From Curtobacterium flaccumfaciens (GTDB taxonomy: Bacteria > Actinomycetota > Actinomycetes > Actinomycetales > Microbacteriaceae): 64,000 nt of DNA. The position numbers and the translations under genes are program-made. This document shows positions 24,702-33,097 of the stretch, one piece after another. Under the pieces are notes generated by a model. The model did no database searches. It saw nothing but the letters and a program-made list of their open reading frames with translations, and was not told the DNA's origin. The stretch spans positions 186,001 to 250,000 of the forward strand of contig NZ_JABMCF010000033.1 of NCBI RefSeq assembly GCF_013359815.1, given 5' to 3'. Each line of letters begins with the position of its first letter. Position 1 is the stretch's first letter.

Positions 24702-25772
24702 TCAGGGCACCTGGCGCGAGCCGTGGCGGTCGTCCGCCGGGTCCGGCACCCGCACGGAGAGCCCCATCGGGTCGATGCGCGAACGGAAGGCGATGACCTC
24801 GCCCACCGGGTCGCCGTCGATCTCGAACTCGTCAGGCCGCTCGAGCCGCGCCGTGAACTCCTGCCCGCGCAGGTAGCGCAGGGGTCGTTCCTCGCGCGAA
24901 CGCGACACGATCTTCTTGCCGACGGCGGTCTTGCCCAGGTTCGACCGGCGGAACGCCCGCAGGATCCCGTTCTCCCAGAACACCCGGGCACCGATCCGCA
25001 CCCAGCCGAAGAACCCGCGGGGGCGCATCACGGCGATGTCGAACACGCCGTCGTCGATCTCGGCGTCGGGCAGCAGGATCGCGCCGGCCTGCAGCATGCC
25101 GCAGTTGCCGACGATGAGCGAGTGCGCCCGGAGCGAGTGGTTGCCGTCGTCGTCCAGCTGGTAGCGGAACTCGAACGCGTTGGCGTCGCGCACCGAACGG
25201 AACAGCGAGTCGACGTAGGCGAGCCAACCGACCTTCTTCTTCAGCTCGGGGCGGGTGTTCACGAGCATCCGGGCGTCGAGCCCGAGGCCCGCCATCACCA
25301 GGAAGCCGAAGCGTTCGCGCTCGCCCCCGGGGCGCTCGACCTTGAGCATGCCGAAGTCGATCTTGCGGTCGTCGCCGTGGAAGATCGTCCGGACGCTCGC
25401 GGCCAGGTCGTCGAGGGGGAGCTTCATGTTGCGCGCGAGCAGGTTGCCGGTGCCGCTCGGCAGCAGCGCCAGGGTCGAACCGGACTCGTGCACGACCTCG
25501 GCGACCGCACGGACCGTGCCGTCACCACCGGCCGCCGCGACGACGTCGGCACCGGCCTCGATCGCCGCGCGGGCCATGCCGCCGCCCGGGTCTTCTTCTG
25601 AGGTCTCGAACCACAGGGTCTCGGCCCAGCCGGCCTGCTGCTGGTGTTCCTGCACCGTGCGCTTGAGGGTCGGCAGGTGGACCTTGACCGGGTTGTAGAC
25701 CACCGCGGCCGTCCGCTGCTCGGTGGGGAGGGCGTCCTGGTCCGCGGGCGCGGTCTCCGAAGGGGTCGACAT
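24702..25772 (-). CDS. Diacylglycerol kinase family lipid kinase
   Basis: A 356-residue protein of the DAGK catalytic (PF00781) family. The nucleotide loop GGDGTVRAVAEVVH and LPSGTGNLLARNMKLP are visible. These enzymes phosphorylate lipid substrates at the inner membrane face. In actinobacteria of this gene order the paralogue beside serS is common and its true substrate is not established. A TAGCGT -10 box sits 6 nt before ATG 25772. Confidence 0.9.
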   Translation of the reverse strand: MSTPSETAPADQDALPTEQRTAAVVYNPVKVHLPTLKRTVQEHQQQAGWAETLWFETSEEDPGGGMARAAIEAGADVVAAAGGDGTVRAVAEVVHESGSTLALLPSGTGNLLARNMKLPLDDLAASVRTIFHGDDRKIDFGMLKVERPGGERERFGFLVMAGLGLDARMLVNTRPELKKKVGWLAYVDSLFRSVRDANAFEFRYQLDDDGNHSLRAHSLIVGNCGMLQAGAILLPDAEIDDGVFDIAVMRPRGFFGWVRIGARVFWENGILRAFRRSNLGKTAVGKKIVSRSREERPLRYLRGQEFTARLERPDEFEIDGDPVGEVIAFRSRIDPMGLSVRVPDPADDRHGSRQVP

Positions 25773-25778
25773 ACGTCC

Positions 25779-25784
25779 ACGCTA
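25779..25784 (-). promoter_or_regulatory. -10 box for the lipid kinase gene (TAGCGT)
   Basis: On the minus strand TAGCGT ends 6 nt before the ATG at 25772. It faces the serS promoter across a 54-bp gap. Confidence 0.45.
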
Positions 25785-25814
25785 CCGATCGAGGCTGCGT
25801 GCGGTTGCCCCGTC

Positions 25815-25820
25815 TAGGAT
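25815..25820 (+). promoter_or_regulatory. -10 box for serS (TAGGAT)
   Basis: TAGGAT ends 6 nt before GTG 25827, consistent with leaderless serS mRNA. Confidence 0.5.
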
Positions 25821-25826
25821 GGGGCG

Positions 25827-27092
25827 GTGATCGATCCACAGCTGCTTCGCGACAACCCGGACGTCATCAAGGCTTCACAGCGGGCGCGTGGTGCCTCCGT
25901 GGCCGTCGTCGACGAAGCCGTCGCCGCCGATTCCGCCCGCCGCAGCGCGATCACCTCGTTCGAGTCGCTCCGCGCCGAGCAGAACGCCTTCGGCAAGACC
26001 GTCGCCAAGGCCCCGAAGGACGAGAAGGCCGCGCTCGTGCAGCAGGCCCAGGCCCTCGCCGCGAAGGTGAAGGAGGCGCAGGCCACCGTCACCGCGGCCG
26101 AGGACACCTTCAACACCGTCGTCCGCGGCATCCCGAACGTCGTGCTCCCCGGTGTGCCCGAGGGCGGCGAGGACGACTTCGTCACGCTCCGCACCGTCGG
26201 CACCAAGCCCGAGTTCGACTTCGAGCCGAAGGACCACGCCGACCTCGGCGAGCACCTCGGCATCATCGACATCCCCCGCGGCGTGAAGGTCTCCGGCTCG
26301 CGCTTCTACTTCCTGCGCGGCCTGGGCGCCCGGCTCGAGATCGCACTGATGTCGCTCGGCCTCGACCGTGCGATCGCCGCCGGCTTCGAGCCGCTCATCA
26401 CCCCGACGCTCGTCCGCCCCGAGACGATGGCCGGCACCGGCTTCCTCGGTGAGCACGCGGCCGAGGTCTACCGGCTCGAAGCCGACGACCTGTACCTGAC
26501 CGGCACGAGCGAGGTCGCCCTCGCCGGGTTCCACGCCGACGAGATCCTTCCGCTCGAGGAAGGACAGGCCCACCGCTACGCCGGCTGGTCGACCTGCTAC
26601 CGCCGCGAGGCCGGTTCGGCGGGCAAGGACAACCGCGGCATCCTCCGCGTGCACCAGTTCAACAAGCTCGAGATGTTCGCCTACGTCCACCCGGACCAGG
26701 CCGAGGCCGAGCACGAGCGCCTCGTCTCCCACCAGGAGCAGATGCTGCAGGACCTCGGGCTGCATTACCGCGTGATCGACGTCGCCGGCGGTGACCTCGG
26801 CACGAGCGCCGCGAAGAAGTACGACATCGAGGCCTGGGTCCCGACGCAGGGCACGTTCCGCGAGCTCACCTCGACGTCGAACTGCACGACGTACCAGGCC
26901 CGCCGCCTCGACATCCGCTACCGCACCGAGAGCGGCAAGACCGCCCCGGTCGCCACACTGAACGGCACCCTCGCCACCACCCGCTGGATCGTCGCGATCC
27001 TCGAGACGCACCAGCAGGCCGACGGTTCCGTCGTCGTGCCGGAGGTCCTGCGCCCCTACCTCGGTGGCGTCGAGGTGATCGAGCCCCGATGA
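25827..27092 (+). CDS. serS: Seryl-tRNA synthetase
   Basis: A 421-residue class II synthetase. The N-terminal ~100 residues form the long coiled-coil arm that grips the tRNA-Ser variable arm (rich in Ala, Lys, Glu and Gln). The catalytic core has TGTSEVALAGFHADE, motif 2 YRREAGSAGKDNRGILRVHQF and motif 3 LNGTLATTRWIVAILE. GTG 25827 (MIDPQLLRDNPD) is the standard start. Two tRNA-Ser genes are in this window. Its stop overlaps the next gene (ATGA). Confidence 0.97.
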   Translation: MIDPQLLRDNPDVIKASQRARGASVAVVDEAVAADSARRSAITSFESLRAEQNAFGKTVAKAPKDEKAALVQQAQALAAKVKEAQATVTAAEDTFNTVVRGIPNVVLPGVPEGGEDDFVTLRTVGTKPEFDFEPKDHADLGEHLGIIDIPRGVKVSGSRFYFLRGLGARLEIALMSLGLDRAIAAGFEPLITPTLVRPETMAGTGFLGEHAAEVYRLEADDLYLTGTSEVALAGFHADEILPLEEGQAHRYAGWSTCYRREAGSAGKDNRGILRVHQFNKLEMFAYVHPDQAEAEHERLVSHQEQMLQDLGLHYRVIDVAGGDLGTSAAKKYDIEAWVPTQGTFRELTSTSNCTTYQARRLDIRYRTESGKTAPVATLNGTLATTRWIVAILETHQQADGSVVVPEVLRPYLGGVEVIEPR

Positions 27093-27952
27093 GCACCCAG
27101 GGACGGTTCGTGGACGGCACCGAGCAGGGCGCGGGCACCGACGCGCCCGCCCGCACCAAGCGCTGGCTGGTCGCGCTCGACATCGACGGCACCACCATGC
27201 GCGAGGACGGTGTCATCACCGAGGCCGTCGTGGCGGCAGTCCGTGACGCCGAGGCCGCCGGGCACGAGGTCATGCTCTCGACCGGCCGCAGCGAGGGCAT
27301 GACCGTGCCCCTGCTCGAGACCCTCGGCATCCGGCCGAAGTACCTGGTCTGCGCGAACGGTGCGCTCATCCTGGCCCGCCGCGCCGACGGCTCCTACGTG
27401 CGCGAACACGTCGAGCGGTTCGACCCGTCCGAGGTGCTGCAGACCATCCACGGCGCGCTCGAGAACGCCGCGTTCGGCGTCGAGGACGAGACCGGTCACT
27501 TCCTGCTGTCCGGCAACTTCCCCGACGACACGATGACCGTCGAGGGCGAGCACGTGCCGTTCGAGCAGCTGCTCGGCGTCGAGGCCACCCGCGTCGTCGT
27601 CATCTCGCCCGGCCACGACACCGAGGACTTCCTGCAGATCGTCGAGCAGATGGGCCTGCACAAGGTCTCGTACTCCGTCGGCTGGACGTCGTGGCTCGAC
27701 ATCGCTCCGGAGGGCGTGACGAAGGCCACCGCGATGGAGCGCGTGCGCGAGTGGCTCGACATCCCGCGTTCCCGCGTCTTCGCCGCGGGCGACGGCCGCA
27801 ACGACATCGACATGCTCCGCTGGGCCTCGACCTCCGGTCGCGGCGTCGTCATGGGCCAGGCCCCCGACGACGTCGTCGACGCCGGCAACGAGCTCACCGG
27901 CGGCATCACCGACGACGGCCTGGCAGCGGCGCTCGACTCCCTGCCCCGTTAG
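27089..27952 (+). CDS. HAD superfamily hydrolase (Cof-type)
   Basis: A 287-residue phosphatase-like protein. HAD motif I is DIDGTTM (residues about 31-37), motif II is STGRSEG, and motif IV is AAGDGRNDIDMLRWA, with a lysine in GVTKATAM. A type IIB cap lies between. Substrates of Cof-type enzymes are sugar phosphates or cofactors and cannot be predicted. It overlaps the serS stop by 4 nt, a common actinobacterial pairing. Confidence 0.9.
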   Translation: MSTQGRFVDGTEQGAGTDAPARTKRWLVALDIDGTTMREDGVITEAVVAAVRDAEAAGHEVMLSTGRSEGMTVPLLETLGIRPKYLVCANGALILARRADGSYVREHVERFDPSEVLQTIHGALENAAFGVEDETGHFLLSGNFPDDTMTVEGEHVPFEQLLGVEATRVVVISPGHDTEDFLQIVEQMGLHKVSYSVGWTSWLDIAPEGVTKATAMERVREWLDIPRSRVFAAGDGRNDIDMLRWASTSGRGVVMGQAPDDVVDAGNELTGGITDDGLAAALDSLPR

Positions 27953-27982
27953 TCCGCGCTCGCGCGCACCCCTGCCTGGAGG

Positions 27983-28030
27983 CCCGGGTAGACTTCCCGG
28001 GACGCGATCACGTCTCGCCACGTGGTCGCG
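27983..28030 (+). promoter_or_regulatory. Probable tRNA-Ser promoter region with two palindromes
   Basis: CCCGGG-N7-CCCGGG (27983-28001) encloses TAGACT at 27989-27994, a possible -10 box. A second inverted repeat, CGCGATCACGT / ACGTGGTCGCG (28003-28030), ends 5 nt before the tRNA. A half copy of family B (TGCCTGGAGGCCCG) lies at 27973-27986. Confidence 0.4.
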
Positions 28031-28035
28031 TCACT

Positions 28036-28120
28036 GGAGGGTTGTCCGAGCGGCCGATGGAGCCTGTCTTGAAAACAGGTGGGCAGAGATGTCTCGTGGG
28101 TTCGAATCCCACACCCTCCG
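28036..28120 (+). tRNA. tRNA-Ser (anticodon TGA)
   Basis: An 85-nt cloverleaf. The acceptor stem GGAGGGT pairs with ACCCTCC, with discriminator G at 28120. The anticodon stem CCTGT/ACAGG holds the loop CTTGAAA with anticodon TGA (reads UCA/UCN). A long variable arm typical of tRNA-Ser and the T loop TTCGAAT are present. CCA is not encoded. serS lies 0.9 kb upstream. Confidence 0.97.
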
Positions 28121-28122
28121 CG

Positions 28123-28653
28123 ATGGACACACGGTTGCGCCCACTCCGCCTCGACGACGCGGCCGTCCTGGCTGCGGTCATCACCGAGAACGCCGACCAC
28201 CTGCGACCGTGGGAACCGGCGCGAGCGCCGTCGTACTACACGGAGTCCGGGCAGCGGGACGTCATCACGCAGGCCCTCGCCACGCAGCGCGCGGGCAACG
28301 CGGTGCCGTTCGTCATCGAGTCGACCGACGGGGAACTCCTCGGCCGGATCACGCTGAGCGGCGTCGTCCGCGGCGCCCTGCAGTCGTGCGCGATGGGGTA
28401 CTGGATCCGCGCCGACCGCACGCGACAGGGCCACGCGTCCCGCGCTGTCCGCGCGGCGGCCGATCACGCGTTCGACGTGCTCCGCCTGCACCGCGTGCAG
28501 GCTGAGACCCTGCCCGAGAACGTCGGCTCGCAGCGCGCGCTCGAGTCGGCGGGCTTCACCCGGTACGGCTTCGCGCCGGAGTACATCAAGATCAACGGCG
28601 TCTGGCGCGACCACGTCATGTTCCAGCTCCTCGCGCCGACGCCGGCCCCGTGA
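28123..28653 (+). CDS. GNAT N-acetyltransferase (RimJ/RimL-like)
   Basis: A 176-residue acetyltransferase with the RimJ/RimL layout: LRPLRLDDAAVLAAVITENADHLRPWEP at the N terminus, the acetyl-CoA loop RADRTRQGHASRAVRAAADHAF, and NVGSQRALESAGFTRYGF near the end. Members acetylate the N termini of ribosomal proteins S5/S18 or other substrates. The ATG lies only 2 nt after the tRNA-Ser discriminator base, so the mRNA 5' end may be made by tRNA 3' processing. It overlaps the next gene (GTGA). Confidence 0.9.
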   Translation: MDTRLRPLRLDDAAVLAAVITENADHLRPWEPARAPSYYTESGQRDVITQALATQRAGNAVPFVIESTDGELLGRITLSGVVRGALQSCAMGYWIRADRTRQGHASRAVRAAADHAFDVLRLHRVQAETLPENVGSQRALESAGFTRYGFAPEYIKINGVWRDHVMFQLLAPTPAP

Positions 28654-29213
28654 TCGAGGTCGTCGAGTACCGGTCGTCCTGGCCCGAGCGGTTCCGGCAG
28701 CTCCACGACGCGTACGCCGCCGCGCTCGACGGCGCCGACGTGCCGTTCCGGAGCATCGAGCACGTGGGCAGCACGTCCGTGCCGGGCTTGGCGGCGAAGC
28801 CCGTGCTCGACGTCGACGTCGTGGTGGACGCTGCCGACGTCCCGGCTGCAGTGGCGGCGATGGCGACGATCGGCTTCGAGCCGCGCGGTGAACTCGGCGT
28901 CCCGGACAGGCAGGCGTTCCGGGCACCGGAGCGGTTCGCCCCGACCAACACCTACGTCGTCGCGGCCGGGTCGCTCGCGCTGCGGAACCACCTGGCCGTC
29001 CGCGACGTGCTGCGTGCCGACCCGGTGCTGCGCGACGAGTACGCCGCCGTGAAACGCCGGGCAGCCACCGAGGCCGAGGACATCGACGACTACATCGAGC
29101 GGAAGAGCGACGTGCTGAGCCGGATCCTCCACGCCGGTGGTCTGTCCGACGACGAGCGGTCCGCCATCACCGCCACGAACCGTCGGATCACCGACCGCGG
29201 CGCGGGCGGCTGA
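28650..29213 (+). CDS. GrpB family protein (UPF0157)
   Basis: A 187-residue member of the GrpB family, which has a nucleotidyltransferase-like fold. The signatures are EHVGSTSVPGLAAKPVLDVDVVV (G-S-T-S and D-x-D) and the charged tail EDIDDYIERKSDVL. The biochemical role is not established for most members. It is coupled to the GNAT gene by a 4-nt overlap, suggesting a two-gene operon. Confidence 0.88.
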   Translation: MIEVVEYRSSWPERFRQLHDAYAAALDGADVPFRSIEHVGSTSVPGLAAKPVLDVDVVVDAADVPAAVAAMATIGFEPRGELGVPDRQAFRAPERFAPTNTYVVAAGSLALRNHLAVRDVLRADPVLRDEYAAVKRRAATEAEDIDDYIERKSDVLSRILHAGGLSDDERSAITATNRRITDRGAGG

Positions 29214-29226
29214 CGCGATCGGGGCG

Positions 29227-29278
29227 GGTGACGGTTCTGGTTCAGGAACCCGGGTGTTCGTGAACCAGAACCGTCACC
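29227..29278. repeat. Long hairpin between convergent genes (family C)
   Basis: Two 23-bp arms (29227-29249 and 29256-29278) beginning GGTGACGGTTCTGGTTCA match with one mismatch around a 6-nt loop. It separates the GrpB gene from the convergent SDR gene, so a bidirectional terminator role is likely. No T-tract follows. Confidence 0.85.
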
Positions 29279-29297
29279 GTCCCGACGAGAACCGGCC

Positions 29298-29993
29298 TCA
29301 GGCGCTGGCGAGCATCGGGTAGAGCGCGGTGAGCGGGGCGCTCAGGCCGGCACGGACGTCGCGGCTGACCTGGTCGGCGAGGACCTCGTGCTCGCCGGCC
29401 TCGACCGCGTCCCAGATCGACCGGACGATGTCGGCGGGGTCGGACTTCTCGACGTCGAGGTCGGCGATCATGCCGGTGTCGGTGTAGCCGAGGTGGGCGC
29501 CGACGACCTGGGTGCCCTGGGGTGCGAGCTCGAGACGCAGGGAGTTCGTGATCGACCAGAACGCGGCCTTCGACGCCGAGTACGCGCCGGCGAGGGCGAC
29601 CCAGCTCAGGGCGGAGTGCACGTCGATCAGCGCACCGTTGGCGATCGAGGGGGCGAAGGCCTTGGCGACGCGGAGTGCACCGAAGACGTTGGTGGCGAAG
29701 ATGCGCTCGACCTCTTCGACGGAGACGTCGACGAGCGGGTCGGAGCCGGCGATCCCGGCGTTGTTCACGACGACGGTCACGTCGGCTGCGGTGCGGGCCG
29801 CGGCGTCGACGCTCTCCTGGCTCGTGACGTCGAGGGCGAGCGGGACGATGCGCTCGTCGTCCCAGGTACGGGGGTTGCGGGCGGTCGCGTAGACCTTGGT
29901 GGCGCCACGCTCCAGGGCCTGGCGGACGAACTCGGCGCCGAGGCCGCCGTTCGCTCCGGTGACGAGGACGACGGCGTTGGTGAGGTCGGTCAT
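29298..29993 (-). CDS. SDR family oxidoreductase
   Basis: A 231-residue short-chain dehydrogenase. NAD(P) loop VTGANGGLGAEF, NNAG motif VVVNNAGIAG, catalytic YSASK (AGAYSASKAAF). The substrate is unknown. It is divergent from a HxlR regulator, the usual arrangement for a redox or electrophile-induced dehydrogenase. A TTTGGAG ribosome binding site lies 5-12 nt before ATG 29993. Confidence 0.9.
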   Translation of the reverse strand: MTDLTNAVVLVTGANGGLGAEFVRQALERGATKVYATARNPRTWDDERIVPLALDVTSQESVDAAARTAADVTVVVNNAGIAGSDPLVDVSVEEVERIFATNVFGALRVAKAFAPSIANGALIDVHSALSWVALAGAYSASKAAFWSITNSLRLELAPQGTQVVGAHLGYTDTGMIADLDVEKSDPADIVRSIWDAVEAGEHEVLADQVSRDVRAGLSAPLTALYPMLASA

Positions 29994-30022
29994 GAATGCT
30001 CCAAAGAAGAGAAGTTGAGTAC

Positions 30023-30065
30023 GAAAACCGAACCTAGCACGTTGTGTCCGGAAATCGAACCCAGC
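30023..30065. promoter_or_regulatory. Direct-repeat operator between SDR and HxlR genes
   Basis: GAAAACCGAACCTAGC (30023-30038) and GGAAATCGAACCCAGC (30050-30065) are direct repeats 27 bp apart. They overlap the likely SDR promoter (minus strand TTCGAT, 17-bp spacer, TAGGTT) and abut the HxlR -10 box. Confidence 0.55.
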
Positions 30066-30071
30066 TAGGAT
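30066..30071 (+). promoter_or_regulatory. -10 box for the HxlR gene (TAGGAT)
   Basis: TAGGAT ends 6 nt before ATG 30078. Confidence 0.5.
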
Positions 30072-30077
30072 GAACGC

Positions 30078-30533
30078 ATGCTCGGCATCCTCGGCGGCGA
30101 CGAGCGCTGCCCCATCGCACGCTCCCTCGACGTCCTCGGCGAGAAGTGGACGCTCATGATCGTCCGCGACGCCGTCGGTGGCTCGACCCGCTTCAGCCAG
30201 TTCCAGCAGAGCCTCGGCATCCCGCGCGAGGTCCTGACCGCACGCCTGGCCTCACTCGTCGACGGGGGAGTGCTCGAGCGCACGACCTACAAGCCCGAGG
30301 GGGCACGTGCCCGCGAGGAGTACGTCCTGACCGACGCAGGCCGCGACCTGTCGCTCGTGCTGCTCGCCCTCGGGGGCTGGGCAGACCGGCACCGGCCGTC
30401 CGAGCGGAAGTCGGACCTGCGCTTCGTCGACGCGGAGACCGGCGAGGCGGTCGAGGCCGCCGCCGTGACCGTGGATGCGCAGGAGCGCATCCCGACCGCG
30501 CGCCTCCGCGCCGTCATGGAGCCGGCGTCCTGA
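30078..30533 (+). CDS. HxlR family transcriptional regulator
   Basis: A 151-residue winged-helix protein. It has the HxlR hallmark cysteine near the N terminus (DERCPIARSLDVLGEKWTL), then TRFSQFQQSLGIPREVLTARLASLVDGGVLER. The conserved Cys is a redox or electrophile sensor in some members. It probably represses the divergent SDR gene through the direct repeats between them. Confidence 0.92.
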   Translation: MLGILGGDERCPIARSLDVLGEKWTLMIVRDAVGGSTRFSQFQQSLGIPREVLTARLASLVDGGVLERTTYKPEGARAREEYVLTDAGRDLSLVLLALGGWADRHRPSERKSDLRFVDAETGEAVEAAAVTVDAQERIPTARLRAVMEPAS

Positions 30534-30548
30534 ACGCGACCAGCTGAC

Positions 30549-30586
30549 GGCCTGGAGGCCCGTGGCGGCCCCGTCCCGCGCCTCCC
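30549..30586. repeat. Palindrome family B, copy 3 (degenerate)
   Basis: GGCCTGGAGGCCCGTGGCGG followed by a decayed right arm (CGCGCCTCCCC). It lies between the convergent HxlR and LacI genes. Confidence 0.6.
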
Positions 30587-30663
30587 CACCGGCACGGCCG
30601 GCCCGCCGCTGGCGCGTCGGTCCGGAACCGGCGGCGTGGGCCCCCAGGCTGTCGGTGGGTGCG

Positions 30664-31677
30664 TCAGCGACGCACGTCGCACCCGCAACTCGCGCCGAGG
30701 ACCAACTCGGCGGGGACCAGGTCGCGGTGCCACTGGTTGTCGGCGTCGAGGCCGAGCACGCGGTCGACCGCGGCGACCGCCATCGTCTCGATCGGCTGCC
30801 GGACCGTGGTGAGCTGCGGGTTCGTGTAGTCCGCCTCGGCCGCGCCGTCGAACGACACGATCGCGACGTCCTCGGGGACGCGCAGACCGAGTTCCCACAG
30901 TGCGCGCATGACGCCGATCGCCTGCATGTCGGAGCTGACGAAGACGGCTCGGGGGCCGGTCTCGTCGGCGAACATCCGGAGGCCGGCTTCGTAGCCTCCG
31001 CGCCGGGTGAAGTCGGTGCGGACGATGGGCCCGTCGGGCAGGCCAGCCTGGCGCAGGGCACGCATCCAGCCCTGCTCGCGGAGCTCCATCGAGCCGGTGT
31101 GCCCCATCACGAGGCCGATCGAGCGGTAGCCGTGCTCGACCAGGTGCTGCGTGCCGTCGAGGGCACCACGCAGGGCGTCGACACCGATGCTGGCGTACTC
31201 GGGGACCTCGAAGAACGTGTTGAGCAGGACCATCGGCAGGCCGGGGTCGGTGACGGTCGACAGGTCGGGGTGGGTCATGATGCTCGTCACGATGATGCCG
31301 TCGACCTGGCGCGCGGACAGGCTGCGGAGCCGCTCGCGCTCCTGGGCGGCATCGCCGTCGCTGTTGGCGAGCAGCACGTCGTAGCCGCGCGCAGCCGCGG
31401 CGTGGGTGACGGCGACGGCGAGCTCGGACCAGAACGGGTTGTCGAGTTCGGGCACGATCAGGCCGAGCATCTTCGACGAGCCGGTGCGCAGGGCCTGGGC
31501 GCTCGCGTTCGGGCGGTAGCCGAGGACGCGGATGGCCTCGCGCACCCGGGCGGCGGTGGCGGCGGCCACGGGGCGCGGTCCGTCGTGCACGACGTAGCTC
31601 ACGACGGAGGTGCTGACCCCGGCGTAGCGGGCGACGTCCGCACGGGTGACCGCCCTCGGGTTCGTCGGGACGGTCAC
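30664..31677 (-). CDS. LacI family transcriptional regulator
   Basis: A 337-residue repressor. The HTH and hinge are VTRADVARYAGVSTSVVSYVVHDGPRPVAAATAARV, followed by GYRPNASAQALRTGSSKMLGLIVPELDNPFW and a sugar-binding-type core. GTG 31677 is preferred because GAAGG lies about 10 nt upstream; GTG 31686 is possible. It is downstream of the dehydrogenase gene on the same strand and probably controls the dehydrogenase and the ABC transporter through the TACACGTG sites near 33.1 kb. The effector is likely a sugar or sugar acid. Confidence 0.9.
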   Translation of the reverse strand: MTVPTNPRAVTRADVARYAGVSTSVVSYVVHDGPRPVAAATAARVREAIRVLGYRPNASAQALRTGSSKMLGLIVPELDNPFWSELAVAVTHAAAARGYDVLLANSDGDAAQERERLRSLSARQVDGIIVTSIMTHPDLSTVTDPGLPMVLLNTFFEVPEYASIGVDALRGALDGTQHLVEHGYRSIGLVMGHTGSMELREQGWMRALRQAGLPDGPIVRTDFTRRGGYEAGLRMFADETGPRAVFVSSDMQAIGVMRALWELGLRVPEDVAIVSFDGAAEADYTNPQLTTVRQPIETMAVAAVDRVLGLDADNQWHRDLVPAELVLGASCGCDVRR

Positions 31678-31705
31678 GGGTGCCACCTTCGTCGGGTCCA
31701 GGAGC

Positions 31706-31748
31706 GTCGTTCGGGTGCCGGCCCACGACGGACCGGCACCCGAACGAC
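31706..31748. terminator. Perfect-arm hairpin after the dehydrogenase gene
   Basis: Arms of 16 bp (GTCGTTCGGGTGCCGG at 31706-31721 and its exact complement at 31733-31748) with an 11-nt loop, 5 nt past the minus-strand stop at 31754. It is probably a transcription terminator or attenuator before the lacI-type gene; there is no T-tract. Confidence 0.6.
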
Positions 31749-31753
31749 ACGTG

Positions 31754-33019
31754 TTACTCGGACGCGATCGTAGCCGACGACGTGCTGCCCGCTGACGTCG
31801 GTGCGCTCGCCGTCGCAGCGCTCGTCGTCTCGGGGGCGTCACCGAAGTCCGGCACGTCGAGGCGGGCGCCGCCCTGCAGCGCGGACTGGTGGGCGATGAT
31901 GCCCGGCAGGGTGAAGCGCGCGGCCGTCCAGGCGTTCACCGGCGGCAGGGTCCGGTCGACGACGGCACGGACGAAGTCGTCCGCGAGGAACTGGTGGCTG
32001 CCCTCGTGCCCGGTCGGCACGCCGTCGTACTCGGCGGGCAGACGGTCGGTGTCGTGCACCTCGGCGTAGCCGGAGACGAACGCGTCGCGCAGGGACGGGT
32101 CGACGTCGGCCAGGCGCGGGTCGTCGAGGGACATCGTCGCCTGCGTGTCGATCTTGTCGCTGATGTCGTACGAGTCCTCCTTGTCCTGCCAGACGCTGGT
32201 CTTCGCGAGCTGCTCGAAGCTGGCCTCGGTGCCGAAGTAGCGGAAGCGCGACTCACGGATGTGCGACGGGTAGCCGACGCGACGCATCTCGTTGATGCGC
32301 ATGACCCCGCCGTTGTCGAGCTCGAACAGGGCGGTGGCGTTCGAGAAGTCGTTGTCGAACTGGCTGACGTCCTTGTCGAAGACGCCGTCGCCGCGGTCGT
32401 CCTTCACACCGATGCAGCTGACGCTGACCGCGTGCCCGGGGATCGCGCCGAGGACCCCGCCGACCGAGTGCGTCGGGTAGAGCATGGGCGGGTAGCTGGC
32501 GGTCCGCTTCCACTCGTCGCCGCCGCTGTACTGGTACGCGGCGTAGAAGCCGAGGTCCATGTCGTGCACGTAGTCGCCCTCGGCGTAGAACACCCGGCCG
32601 AAGGCGCCGGCGGCGACCTGCTTCCGGGCGAACACCGTCGCGGGGTTGTAGTAGCTCGTCTCGCCCATCATGTAGGTCAGGCCGGTCTCGCGGACCGCCT
32701 GGATGATGTCGCGGATCTCGTCGACGGAGATCGCCATCGGCACGGCGGAGTACACGTGCTTGCCGGCGCGCAGGGCCTTGACCACGAGCGGGCCGTGGGT
32801 CCAGCGCTGCGTGAAGATCGCGACGGCGTCGACGTCCGAGGCGAGGACGGCGTCGAAGTCCGGGAACGTGCCGTCGAGGTGCTGCGTCTCGACGAGTTCG
32901 GACGCGCGCTCGTCGACGAGGTCCGTGACGTAGACCCGGTCCACGTCGGGGTGGAGCTTGAACAGCTTGGCGAACTGGGGGGCGAACTGGCCCGCGCCGA
33001 CCATTCCGACAGAGATCAT
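31754..33019 (-). CDS. Gfo/Idh/MocA family dehydrogenase
   Basis: A 421-residue NAD(P)-dependent oxidoreductase. The Rossmann loop is SVGMVGAGQFAPQFAKLF, and the lysine motif has drifted: AGKHVYSAVPMAIS replaces the usual EKP. It likely oxidises a sugar, inositol or glycoside as part of the transporter locus. The C-terminal ~20 residues are Ala/Thr/Ser-rich. ATG 33019 has a good AAAGG site 6 nt upstream. It is divergent from the permease genes. Confidence 0.88.
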   Translation of the reverse strand: MISVGMVGAGQFAPQFAKLFKLHPDVDRVYVTDLVDERASELVETQHLDGTFPDFDAVLASDVDAVAIFTQRWTHGPLVVKALRAGKHVYSAVPMAISVDEIRDIIQAVRETGLTYMMGETSYYNPATVFARKQVAAGAFGRVFYAEGDYVHDMDLGFYAAYQYSGGDEWKRTASYPPMLYPTHSVGGVLGAIPGHAVSVSCIGVKDDRGDGVFDKDVSQFDNDFSNATALFELDNGGVMRINEMRRVGYPSHIRESRFRYFGTEASFEQLAKTSVWQDKEDSYDISDKIDTQATMSLDDPRLADVDPSLRDAFVSGYAEVHDTDRLPAEYDGVPTGHEGSHQFLADDFVRAVVDRTLPPVNAWTAARFTLPGIIAHQSALQGGARLDVPDFGDAPETTSAATASAPTSAGSTSSATIASE

Positions 33020-33097
33020 CAGTGACCTTTCCAGGGGTGTGGGATGCGTCGCCGAGCGGGTCGCTCCGATGCGATCGAGCGCCATCCTGACACATGC

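Noticed and set aside
28036-28120. tRNA-Ser as an integration (att) site
   Set aside because: No integrase gene, no duplicated tRNA 3' end and no island-like composition follow it.
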